Below, piece after piece: positions 23,658 through 31,109 of a stretch of 42,018 nucleotides of DNA. How positions within the stretch are numbered: the stretch's first letter is position 1; each line of letters starts with the position of its first letter. Location: assembly GCA_041398225.1 (NCBI GenBank), contig JAWKVD010000027.1:1-42018 (forward strand), given 5' to 3'. The notes under the pieces are model-generated. The model searched no databases and had not been told where the DNA came from. It saw only the letters and a list, made by a program, of their open reading frames with translations. This stretch comes from JAWKVD01 sp041398225 (GTDB taxonomy: Bacteria > Pseudomonadota > Alphaproteobacteria > Caulobacterales > Hyphomonadaceae). The translations under genes were made by a program, and so were the position numbers.

Positions 23658-24800
23658 ATGCAAGACAATCGGCGCCTCTCCATTCCGTCCCTCGCCCGGG
23701 CGGACGTCGTTCGTCCTCTGGACCTGTCCGCCGCCGACATCGCCGCGTGGCGTACGCTTCAGGCGGCGCACGATCCGCTGATCTCGCCCTATCTCACGCC
23801 TGAATGGGCGCAGCTGGTCGCGCGTCATCGTCCCGACGCGCGCGTTGTGGTGTTCCGTGACCGCGACCGCGCCGTCGGCTTCCTGCCCGTTCAACTCGCG
23901 CCGGGGTCCGCCGCTCTGCCCGCAGGCGGTCCGATCTGCGACTATCAGGCGATCGTCGGCCCGGCCGATCGGAAATTCGATCTGTCCGCTGCCGCTCGTG
24001 CACTCGGGGTCGGGCGTATCGATTTCACCTACGGTCTCAAGGACAGCGCCGTCGGCGACCGGCTCTTCACCTCCGAAAAGGCCTATGTCACGCGCTTCGC
24101 GGACGGTTGGCAGGCGTGGCGCGCCGAGCGCAAGTCGGCCGGCACGCGCATCGTATCGCGCACCGAAAAGAACATTCGCCGCCTGACCCGCGATCGCGGC
24201 GGTCAGGTGACGCTGGAGGCGTTTTCAACCGACGCTGCGGCGTTCGAACAGATGATCACGTGGAAGCGGGCGCAATACGCCAAGTCGGGCGTGTGGGACA
24301 TTTTCGAGCGCGACTGGATCGACGGACTGATCCGCGAGAGCTTCGCCATGGAGCGTACGCCGGACTTCGGCGGCGCCTTCTTCGTCCTGCGCCATGACGG
24401 CAAGATGATCGCAGGCCTCTACTGCCTGCAGACCGCTGATCGCCTGCATGCCTGGTTCACCTCCTACGACCCGCACTATGCAGAGTACACGCCCGGCGTT
24501 GCGGTGTTCCTGGAGACCATACGCACGGCCAGCGAGGCGGGATTCAAGGAGCTTGATCTTGGCGTCGGCGCCATGCGCTACAAGGAGAGCCTCGCCAACC
24601 GCTATCGCGAGGTGGGTTCGGGCTTCAGCGGTCGGCCGGGCCTCGCCACGGTTCGCCGCGCCGCCGAGTTCGGCGTCCGAAATCTAGTCGAAGTCCTGCC
24701 GCTGGGGCCGGCCCGCCAGTGGCCCGGCAAGGCGATGCGCCGTCTGGACATCGCCGCGGGCATGATCGTTCCGGAAATGCGGGAGAAACGCGCCGCCTGA
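23658..24800 (+). CDS. CelD/BcsL-like GNAT acetyltransferase of polysaccharide biosynthesis
   Basis: The 380-residue protein belongs to the GNAT_acetyltr_6 (CelD, FemAB-related) family. It has the N-terminal half-domain AAWRTLQAAHDPLISPYLTPEWAQLVARHRPDARVVVF, then the middle SRTEKNIRRLTRDRGG, and the C-terminal half with FFVLRHDGKMIAGLYCLQTADRLHAWFTSYDPHYAEYTPGV and LDLGVGAMRYKE. The GVAVFLE region after YTPG corresponds to the acetyl-CoA binding segment. Such proteins are found with cellulose and exopolysaccharide genes and are thought to acylate sugars. The start is ATG 23658 (MQDNRRLS); the frame begins at 23568, but that part contains the inverted repeat and is not family-like. A hairpin follows the stop. 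Confidence 0.85.
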   Translation: MQDNRRLSIPSLARADVVRPLDLSAADIAAWRTLQAAHDPLISPYLTPEWAQLVARHRPDARVVVFRDRDRAVGFLPVQLAPGSAALPAGGPICDYQAIVGPADRKFDLSAAARALGVGRIDFTYGLKDSAVGDRLFTSEKAYVTRFADGWQAWRAERKSAGTRIVSRTEKNIRRLTRDRGGQVTLEAFSTDAAAFEQMITWKRAQYAKSGVWDIFERDWIDGLIRESFAMERTPDFGGAFFVLRHDGKMIAGLYCLQTADRLHAWFTSYDPHYAEYTPGVAVFLETIRTASEAGFKELDLGVGAMRYKESLANRYREVGSGFSGRPGLATVRRAAEFGVRNLVEVLPLGPARQWPGKAMRRLDIAAGMIVPEMREKRAA

Positions 24801-24808
24801 GGGAGGGT

Positions 24809-24838
24809 CCGGCCCCGCGAAGCGGGCCGGTCTTCCGT
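24809..24838 (+). terminator. Hairpin after the CelD-like gene
   Basis: Arms CCGGCCC and GGGCCGG, extended by GC/GC around a GAA loop with one bulged C, span 24809-24830 and are followed by TCTTCCGT. It sits nine bases after the stop codon and is a plausible intrinsic terminator, although the T-tract is weak. Confidence 0.5.
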
Positions 24839-24888
24839 CCGGCGCAAAACGGACTATAGGTGCGCCCTTGTTCAAAGGACGCCCAGCC

Positions 24889-26091
24889 GTGACCGTTACC
24901 ATCAAGGACATTGAAGAGGCCGCCGCCGCTATCGCGGGGCAGGTCGAATACACGCCGCTGCGCTATTCGCGCACCCTGTCCGAGATCACCGGCGCGAAAA
25001 TCTACATCAAGTTCGAGAACCTGCAGTTCACCGCGGCGTTCAAGGAGCGCGGCGCGCTCAACAAGCTTCTGAACCTGACCAACGCCGAACGCGCGGCCGG
25101 CGTGATCGCCATGTCGGCCGGAAACCACGCCCAGGGCGTCGCCTATCACGCTTCGCGGCTCGGCATTCCCGCGACGATCGTGATGCCCAACGGCACGCCG
25201 TTCGTGAAGATCGAGCACACGCGCAATTTCGGCGCGCGCGTCATCATTCATGGCGACACGCTCGACGACGCCAACGCTCATGCGCGCGAACTGGAGAAGG
25301 CCGAAGGGCTGACCTTCGTTCACCCCTTTGACGACGAGAAAGTGATCGCCGGGCAGGGGACGATCGGCATCGAAATCGCCGACCAGCTGGACGACTTCGA
25401 CGCCGTGGTCATTCCGGTCGGCGGCGGCGGTCTCGCGGCGGGCGTGGCGACGGCGATCAAGGCGCGCCGGCCGGGCGTGTCGATCTTCGGCGTCGAGGCG
25501 TCGATGTATCCCTCCATGTACGCGGAGTGGCGCGGCGAGGATGCGCCGGTCGGCGGAGCCACCATCGCCGAAGGCATCGCCGTCAAGAAGGTCGGCCGCC
25601 TCACCAGCGCGATCTGCCATGAGCTGCTCGACGACATCCTGCTGGTCAGCGAGGACCATCTCGAACAGGCCGTCACCCTGTTCGCCACGGTCGAAAAGTC
25701 GGTCGCGGAAGGGGCGGGCGCCGCAGGGCTCGCGGCGTTGCTGGCGCACCCGGAGCGGTTCCATGGCCGCAAGATCGTGCTGATCCTGTGCGGCGGAAAC
25801 ATCGACACCCGTCTTCTGGCTTCGGTGCTGACCCGGTCTCTGGTTCGCGAGAAGCGTCTCGCCAGCATCCGGATCGTCGGGTCGGATCAGCCGGGTCTTC
25901 TGGCGAAGGTCTCGAAAGTGATCGGCGACATGGGCGCGAACATCATCGAGGTCGCGCACAACCGCATCGCGCTTGATGTGCCCGCCAAGGGCGCGGAATT
26001 CGACATCCTGATCGAAACTCGCGACGCCCGGCATACGCAGGACGTCATCAACGCGCTGACCCGCGCCGGTTTCCCGCCCCGCACCTCGTGA
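24889..26091 (+). CDS. ilvA: Threonine ammonia-lyase (threonine dehydratase) with ACT domain
   Basis: The 400-residue PLP enzyme deaminates threonine to 2-oxobutanoate, the entry to isoleucine synthesis or a catabolic route. Family signs are the PLP lysine in FTAAFKERGALNKLLNL, the substrate-binding SAGNHAQGVAYHA, the phosphate-binding glycine loop PVGGGGLAAGVATAI, and EGAGAAGLAAL. A single C-terminal ACT domain (IRIVGSDQPGLLAKVSKVIGDMGANI) indicates allosteric control by amino acids. The form matches the shorter TdcB/IlvA type. The start is GTG 24889 with AAAGGA upstream; a TTG at 24868 is less likely. It stands alone between the CelD-like gene and the FKBP lipoprotein gene. Confidence 0.92.
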   Translation: MTVTIKDIEEAAAAIAGQVEYTPLRYSRTLSEITGAKIYIKFENLQFTAAFKERGALNKLLNLTNAERAAGVIAMSAGNHAQGVAYHASRLGIPATIVMPNGTPFVKIEHTRNFGARVIIHGDTLDDANAHARELEKAEGLTFVHPFDDEKVIAGQGTIGIEIADQLDDFDAVVIPVGGGGLAAGVATAIKARRPGVSIFGVEASMYPSMYAEWRGEDAPVGGATIAEGIAVKKVGRLTSAICHELLDDILLVSEDHLEQAVTLFATVEKSVAEGAGAAGLAALLAHPERFHGRKIVLILCGGNIDTRLLASVLTRSLVREKRLASIRIVGSDQPGLLAKVSKVIGDMGANIIEVAHNRIALDVPAKGAEFDILIETRDARHTQDVINALTRAGFPPRTS

Positions 26092-26180
26092 TCGGATCGC
26101 GCTGAGGCGCATACTCGCCAAGCCCGCCGCGACAGTGTTAGTCAGGGGCGTCGACCGGGCGCAACAACTGGGAACGCGAT

Positions 26181-27113
26181 ATGATCCGCACAGTCCTCGC
26201 AACCTGCATGCTTCTGATCGTAGCTGCGTGCCAGCCCGCGGGGCTGAAGATCGATCAGGAAGACCCCTGGAAGACGCTGTATCCCTGGGACGCGACCCTG
26301 AAGGACGTTCAGACGACGGAGAACGGCGTTCAGTATGTCGTGATCCGGCATGGCGACGAAACCAAGCCGCGGCCCACCCCTACCGACATGGTCACGGTCC
26401 ATTATGACGGCCGTCTCGCCGGCAGCGGCGAGCAGTTCGACAGCTCCTATGGCGGTCAGCCTGTGACCTTCCAGCTCAACCGCGTGATCCCCGGTTGGAC
26501 CGAAGGGCTCCAGAAGATGCACCCGGGCGACGAGTTCATGTTCTACATCCCCTCCGATCTCGGATACGGGCCCGAGGGGGCGGGCAACGGCGCCATCCCG
26601 CCGAACTCGGACCTGATGTTCCGCGTCGAACTTTTGAACGTCGAGGCGGCGCCGGCCGCCGACGAACAGGCCTGGGCCCGCGTCACGCCCTGGCCGACCG
26701 ATTCCTCGGAGGTGATCCGCAAGCCGTCAGGTCTTGAATATCTCGTTGTGCAGCCGGGTCCGCCCGATGCGATCGCGCCGGGACCGACCGATTACGCCAT
26801 CGTCCAGTTCGAGGGACGCCTCGACGACGGTACGGTGGTGGACTCCACGTTCCCGGACCAGCAACCGCGCGTCTTCCCCATCGAGCAGCTGGTCAGCGGC
26901 TGGTCGGAAGCGCTTCAGTCGATGCGCAAGGGCGACCAGTGGATGGTCCGCATTCCGCCGCATCTGATGTATGGCGCGGACGGCGACGGACGCATTCCCG
27001 GCGGCGCCACGGTCACCTGGGAAATCCGCCTGGAGGATGTCGTCCAGATCGATCCGCCGCCGCCGAAGAACGCGCAGGGCGACAACGACGCTGACGGCGC
27101 GGCTCCAAACTAG
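26181..27113 (+). CDS. Lipoprotein with two FKBP-type peptidyl-prolyl isomerase domains
   Basis: The 310-residue protein has a lipoprotein signal (MIRTVLATCMLLIVAACQPAG, lipobox VAAC) and should be periplasmic, anchored to a membrane. Two FKBP folds follow in tandem. The first (about residues 50-155) has MVTVHYDGRLAGSGEQFDSSYGG, VIPGWTEGLQKMHPGDEFMFYIP, LGYGPEGAGNGAIPPNSDLMF. The second (about 175-295) has YAIVQFEGRLDDGTVVDSTF, LVSGWSEALQSMRKGDQWMVRIP, LMYGADGDGRIPGGATVTWE. Both keep the aromatic and Gly residues that line the FKBP pocket, though the second is more diverged. It would help fold secreted proteins. Tandem FKBP domains in one lipoprotein are less common than single ones. It converges on the epimerase gene 20 bases away. 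Confidence 0.92.
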   Translation: MIRTVLATCMLLIVAACQPAGLKIDQEDPWKTLYPWDATLKDVQTTENGVQYVVIRHGDETKPRPTPTDMVTVHYDGRLAGSGEQFDSSYGGQPVTFQLNRVIPGWTEGLQKMHPGDEFMFYIPSDLGYGPEGAGNGAIPPNSDLMFRVELLNVEAAPAADEQAWARVTPWPTDSSEVIRKPSGLEYLVVQPGPPDAIAPGPTDYAIVQFEGRLDDGTVVDSTFPDQQPRVFPIEQLVSGWSEALQSMRKGDQWMVRIPPHLMYGADGDGRIPGGATVTWEIRLEDVVQIDPPPPKNAQGDNDADGAAPN

Positions 27114-27133
27114 CGCACCGTCCGGCGGCCGCG

Positions 27134-28129
27134 CTATCGCGACGTGTAGGCCCGATACCAGTCGACAAAGCGCGGTATTCCGGTCTCCAGTTGCGTCGTC
27201 GGCGCATAGCCGAAGTCGCGCGAAATGGCGGTGATGTCGGCGCAGGTTGAAACCACGTCGCCGGGCTGCATCGGTTCGAACGACAACTTCGCCTTGCGGC
27301 CGGCGGCCTGTTCGATCAGTTCGATGAAATGCATCAGCTGAACCGGACGGTTGTTGCCGATATTGTAGATGCTGTGCGCCGGCGCGCCTTCCGGTAGGGG
27401 CGCGAGCGCGGTTGCGATAACGCCCGCGACGATGTCGTCGATATAGGTGAAGTCGCGCATCAGCTCGCCGCGGTTGAACACGCGGATCGGCTGGCCTTCG
27501 AGAATGTTCTGGGTGAACGACCAGTACGCCATGTCGGGACGTCCCCACGGTCCGTAGACCGTAAAGAAGCGCAGGCCGATCTGGCTCAGACCGTAGAGAC
27601 GCGAATAGGATTCGCTGATCAGCTCGTCGGCGCGCTTGGTCGCGGCGTAGAGCGAAACCGGACTGTCGGTGCGATCGTTTTCGGAGAAGGGCGTCTTGGT
27701 GTTGGCGCCGTAGACCGAACTCGAGGACGCATAGACAAGGCGGGGCGCTTTGGTCGCGTGCCGCACCAGTTCGAGCACGGACAGATGTCCGACGAGGTTA
27801 GAACTCGCATAGGCGAACGGCCGGTCGATCGAATGACGCACGCCGGCCTGCGCCGCCAGGTGGATGACCACGTCGGCGTCGATCGCGCCGGGCGTCGCCT
27901 TGAGCGCTTCATGATCGGCGATGTTCAGAGTGTGAAAGTGGAAGCCGTCGAAACCGGCCAGCCGTTCCAGCCGGTCGCGTTTCAGCTGCACGTCATAATA
28001 GTCGTTGAGATCGTCCACCCCGATAACCCGGTGGCCCGCCTCAAGCAGCGTTTGCGCGACGTGATGGCCGATGAAACCGGCGGCGCCAGTCAGAAGCACG
28101 GTTTGTCCCTCGCGGGATCCGGCGGTCAT
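27134..28129 (-). CDS. NAD-dependent sugar epimerase, UDP-glucuronate 4-epimerase type
   Basis: The 331-residue extended short-chain dehydrogenase has the NAD-binding motif VLLTGAAGFIGHHVAQTLL, the VDDLNDYYDVQLKRDRL segment characteristic of UDP-glucuronate 4-epimerases (LpsL/Cap1J group), the catalytic Tyr-Lys in YAATKRADE preceded by SSSSVYG, and GLRFFTVYGPWGRPDM. It would interconvert UDP-glucuronate and UDP-galacturonate, or a related sugar nucleotide, for surface polysaccharide. A UDP-glucose dehydrogenase, which makes UDP-glucuronate, starts at the end of this window, so the two steps are encoded within 14 kb. The start is ATG 28129 with GGAG upstream; an upstream extension lacks support. 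It is divergent from argE. Confidence 0.9.
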   Translation of the reverse strand: MTAGSREGQTVLLTGAAGFIGHHVAQTLLEAGHRVIGVDDLNDYYDVQLKRDRLERLAGFDGFHFHTLNIADHEALKATPGAIDADVVIHLAAQAGVRHSIDRPFAYASSNLVGHLSVLELVRHATKAPRLVYASSSSVYGANTKTPFSENDRTDSPVSLYAATKRADELISESYSRLYGLSQIGLRFFTVYGPWGRPDMAYWSFTQNILEGQPIRVFNRGELMRDFTYIDDIVAGVIATALAPLPEGAPAHSIYNIGNNRPVQLMHFIELIEQAAGRKAKLSFEPMQPGDVVSTCADITAISRDFGYAPTTQLETGIPRFVDWYRAYTSR

Positions 28130-28321
28130 GTCTGCTCCTCTTGGCGCTGGAAGGCGCTTCGTCCGCCGACGGGGCGGACAGGCCATCTGAGTACCTTTTC
28201 CTGTCAGGCGCGCAATACGCCGAAATTCCTAACACGGCGAATGGGTTCATTTTATGTGCGCCCGTTGGGCGATTGCGGTCTCCCGGCTGGCGTTCGACGC
28301 GCCGAGGGATAAGGATGGCGC

Positions 28322-29479
28322 ATGACCAGCTATTCCAGCGTCCACGATCATCTGGCGCGCCTCGTCGCTTTCGACACGACGTCGCGTAACTCCAATCTCG
28401 ATCTCATCGCTCATGTCGAGGAGGTCTGCCGGCCCCACGCGGCGGCGATTCGCCGCCTGCCGAACGAGGAGGGGACCAAGGCGAATCTGTGGGTGAGCTT
28501 CGGCCCGCAGGAGGCCGGCGGGGCGATTCTCTCCGGCCACACCGACGTGGTGCCGGTCGACGGTCAGCCCTGGACGTCCGATCCATGGGTTCTGACCCGG
28601 CGCGACGACCGGCTGCACGCACGCGGAACCTGCGACATGAAAGGGTTCATCGCGTTGTGTCTGGCTTTCGCGCCGTCGTTCGCGCGGGGGCTGCGCAAGC
28701 CGGTGCATTTCGCATTTTCCTTCGATGAGGAGGTCGGCTGCGCGGGCGTCACGCCGATGATCGAACGCATCGTCGCGGAGGGCGCGGCGCCCGATCTTGT
28801 ATGGGTCGGCGAACCCACTCTTTGGGGCGTGGTCTCGGCGCACAAGGGCATTCGCGACGTCGAGGTGGCGATCACCGGCAAGGCGGCGCACTCATCCGAT
28901 CCACGCCTCGGCGCTTCCGCGATTCACGAGGCGGTGGAGTTGATTTCCGTTCTGCGCCGCATCGCGACCGATGCGGAGGCTTCAGCCGCCGATGGCGGCC
29001 TGTTCGACCCGTCGTGGACGACCCTGACCGTCGGCATGATCAATGGCGGCACCGCGGCGAACATTCTCGCGCGCGAATGCAGCTTCATCTTCGACCAGCG
29101 CGCCGTGCCGGGCGGGCCGGACCCGGACGCCATGCTCGCGCCTTTCCGCGAGGCGGTCGAGATCGCGCGGGCGCGGCTGGCGAAACATGGTCCCGAATGC
29201 GGCGTCGAGGTCACCGTGCGCGCCGACGCGCCGCCCCTGCAGCACGTTCCGGACAGCCCTGCCGAACGTCTCTTGCGCGACCTGACCGGAGACAACTCCC
29301 TGCGCACCGCCGCCTACGCGACGGAAGCCGGGCAGTTCCAGAAGCGCGGCGTGCCGGCGGTGGTGTGCGGTCCCGGCTCGATCGAGCAGGCGCATCAGCC
29401 GGACGAATTCGTCGCGGTTTCCGAACTCGAAAAGGGCGTGGAGATATTCGGGCGCTTCCTGTCGCGCATGACCGGCTGA
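28322..29479 (+). CDS. argE: Acetylornithine deacetylase (M20 family)
   Basis: The 385-residue zinc metallohydrolase matches proteobacterial ArgE. The metal-binding segments are GGAILSGHTDVVPVDGQPWTSDPW (His-x-Asp), RGTCDMKGFIALCLA (bridging Asp) and FSFDEEVGCAG (catalytic Glu), with a late metal-binding residue near TEAGQFQKRGVPAVVCGPGSIEQAHQPDE. The dimerisation lid lies between, starting at KGIRDVEVAITGKAAHSSDP. It releases ornithine from N-acetylornithine in arginine synthesis. Related M20 amidases cannot be wholly excluded, but the GPGSIEQAHQPDEFV tail is typical of ArgE. No other arginine genes are adjacent. Confidence 0.9.
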   Translation: MTSYSSVHDHLARLVAFDTTSRNSNLDLIAHVEEVCRPHAAAIRRLPNEEGTKANLWVSFGPQEAGGAILSGHTDVVPVDGQPWTSDPWVLTRRDDRLHARGTCDMKGFIALCLAFAPSFARGLRKPVHFAFSFDEEVGCAGVTPMIERIVAEGAAPDLVWVGEPTLWGVVSAHKGIRDVEVAITGKAAHSSDPRLGASAIHEAVELISVLRRIATDAEASAADGGLFDPSWTTLTVGMINGGTAANILARECSFIFDQRAVPGGPDPDAMLAPFREAVEIARARLAKHGPECGVEVTVRADAPPLQHVPDSPAERLLRDLTGDNSLRTAAYATEAGQFQKRGVPAVVCGPGSIEQAHQPDEFVAVSELEKGVEIFGRFLSRMTG

Positions 29480-29495
29480 TCGCCGGCGCTTGCCG

Positions 29496-29759
29496 CTATT
29501 CGAGGAAGGGTTCGACCTTGCCGGTGAGCTTCATCGTCATCGGCTGACCCTTGCGGTTCAGCGCGGCGCCCGCGACGACGCGAACCCAGCCTTCCGAGAC
29601 GCAATACTCCCAGACATTGGTCTTCTCTTCGCCATTGAAGAGGATGCCGACGCCGCGCTCCAGAAGCGCCTTGTCGTAGTGAGGGCTCTTCGGGTCCTGC
29701 GACAGGCGGTCGGGCAGGGCGGGTCCGGGCTCGGCGGGTGTGTTCGGCGTCTCGTTCAT
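29496..29759 (-). CDS. DUF3297 family small protein
   Basis: The 87-residue protein matches the DUF3297 family: LPDRLSQDPKSPHYDKALLERGVGILFNG, EEKTNVWEYCVSEGWVRVVAG, LNRKGQPMTMKLTGKVEPF. The family is a small, soluble, conserved proteobacterial protein (glutathione peroxidase-associated in some annotations) with no established activity. The N-terminal MNETPNTPAEPG is a disordered extension. It converges on argE with 16 bases between stops and precedes the DegT gene on the same strand. Confidence 0.88.
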   Translation of the reverse strand: MNETPNTPAEPGPALPDRLSQDPKSPHYDKALLERGVGILFNGEEKTNVWEYCVSEGWVRVVAGAALNRKGQPMTMKLTGKVEPFLE

Positions 29760-29811
29760 GGCCGCTTCCTGCCAGAGCCCGCGCGCCTTGTCACGGGTCT
29801 CCCGGCCGGTC

Positions 29812-30975
29812 TCAGGCTACGCCCGCGAACGCCCGGATTTCGGCGGCGATCCGGTCCTGCGTGGCGGCGTCGAGATAGGGGTGCATCGGCAGCGCGATCA
29901 CTTCGCTGGCCTTGGCGTCCGTGACCGGCAGGCCGCCGGGCGCGGTCGGGTAGGCGGCGTAGGGGCCCTGCTGGTGGATCGGGATCGGATAGTAGACCGC
30001 AGAGGGTATGCCCTTCGAGCGCAGATGCGCCGCGAGCCCGTCGCGGTCGGCGATCTCGATGACATATTGCGCCCATGTGGAGACGCCCCCGTCGATCACC
30101 TTGGGCGTGACGCAGACATTCGCCAGAAGGTCGTTATAGCGCGCGGCGACAATGTTCCGGAGGTCGATCTCCTCGGCGAAGATGGCCAGTTTCTCGATCA
30201 GGATCGCCGCCTGGATCGTGTCGAGGCGCGAGTTCAGTCCGACGCGGACGTTGAGGTATTTCGGATCGTGTTCGAAGGTGCGTTCGCGAATGTCGACGGC
30301 GCCGGCCTTGCCGTGCACGCGCAGGCTGTCCATCCGGTCCCACATCGCGTCGTCGTCGGTCAGCACTGCGCCGCCGTCGCCATAGCAGCCCAGCGGTTTG
30401 GCCGGGAAGAACGACGTGCACGATACGTCCGCCCAGCGGCCGGGGTGTTCGCCGCCCAGCGTGCAGCCGAAGCCCTGCGCGCTGTCTGCGATCAACTTCA
30501 ATCCGTGCTTTTTGGCGATGGCCGCGATCGCGGGATAGTCCGCCGGCTGGCCGAACAGGTCGACGGCGATGATCGCCTTGGGCGTCAGCTGGCCTTTGCG
30601 CTTCACGTCTTCGATGGCGGCTTCAAGACTGGCCGGATCGATGTTGTAGGTGTCCGGAAGAATGTCGACGAACACTGGCGTGGCGTTGACCCACGGGATT
30701 ACCTCGGCGGTGGCGACGAAGGTGAAGGACGGGCAGAACACGGCGTCGCCTTCGCCGATCTCCCACGCCATCAGCGCCAGCGCGAGGGCGTCGGTTCCGT
30801 TGGCGCAGGACAGGGCGCGTTTCGACTTCCCGAACGTCGCCAGCTGCGTTTCGAACTCGCCGACCCATGGCCCCATGACGAAACGGCCATCTTCGAGGAC
30901 CGCCGCGATCGCCTTGTCTATCTTGTCGGCGATACGTTTACGCTGAGCCTGAAGATCGATGAACGCGATGGACAT
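29812..30975 (-). CDS. DegT/DnrJ/EryC1/StrS-type sugar aminotransferase
   Basis: The 387-residue PLP enzyme belongs to the nucleotide-sugar aminotransferase family. It has the start IAFIDLQAQRKRI, the cofactor-binding CANGTDALALALMAW, FTFVATAEVI, the Asp-containing LIADSAQGFGCTL, and the internal-aldimine lysine in FFPAKPLGCYGDGGAV. Closest in style are WbpE/Per-like enzymes, which install an amino group on a UDP- or GDP-linked keto-sugar from glutamate. The product would be an amino sugar for lipopolysaccharide or capsule. No partner dehydratase or acetyltransferase gene is adjacent. It belongs functionally with the epimerase, glycosyltransferase and ligase genes in this part of the window. 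The start is ATG 30975; the stop is 52 bases before the DUF3297 gene. Confidence 0.93.
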   Translation of the reverse strand: MSIAFIDLQAQRKRIADKIDKAIAAVLEDGRFVMGPWVGEFETQLATFGKSKRALSCANGTDALALALMAWEIGEGDAVFCPSFTFVATAEVIPWVNATPVFVDILPDTYNIDPASLEAAIEDVKRKGQLTPKAIIAVDLFGQPADYPAIAAIAKKHGLKLIADSAQGFGCTLGGEHPGRWADVSCTSFFPAKPLGCYGDGGAVLTDDDAMWDRMDSLRVHGKAGAVDIRERTFEHDPKYLNVRVGLNSRLDTIQAAILIEKLAIFAEEIDLRNIVAARYNDLLANVCVTPKVIDGGVSTWAQYVIEIADRDGLAAHLRSKGIPSAVYYPIPIHQQGPYAAYPTAPGGLPVTDAKASEVIALPMHPYLDAATQDRIAAEIRAFAGVA

Positions 30976-31109
30976 GGGGGATTACGCCTCTACAGGAAAT
31001 TCCAAGCGCACCTAGCACCTTGAACTTCGCGCGCTAATGCAAATTGGGCTACGGATTGTTTCATTGCCGGGACGGCGGAAAGTTCCCTCGCGCCGCAACG
31101 CGTTGCCGG

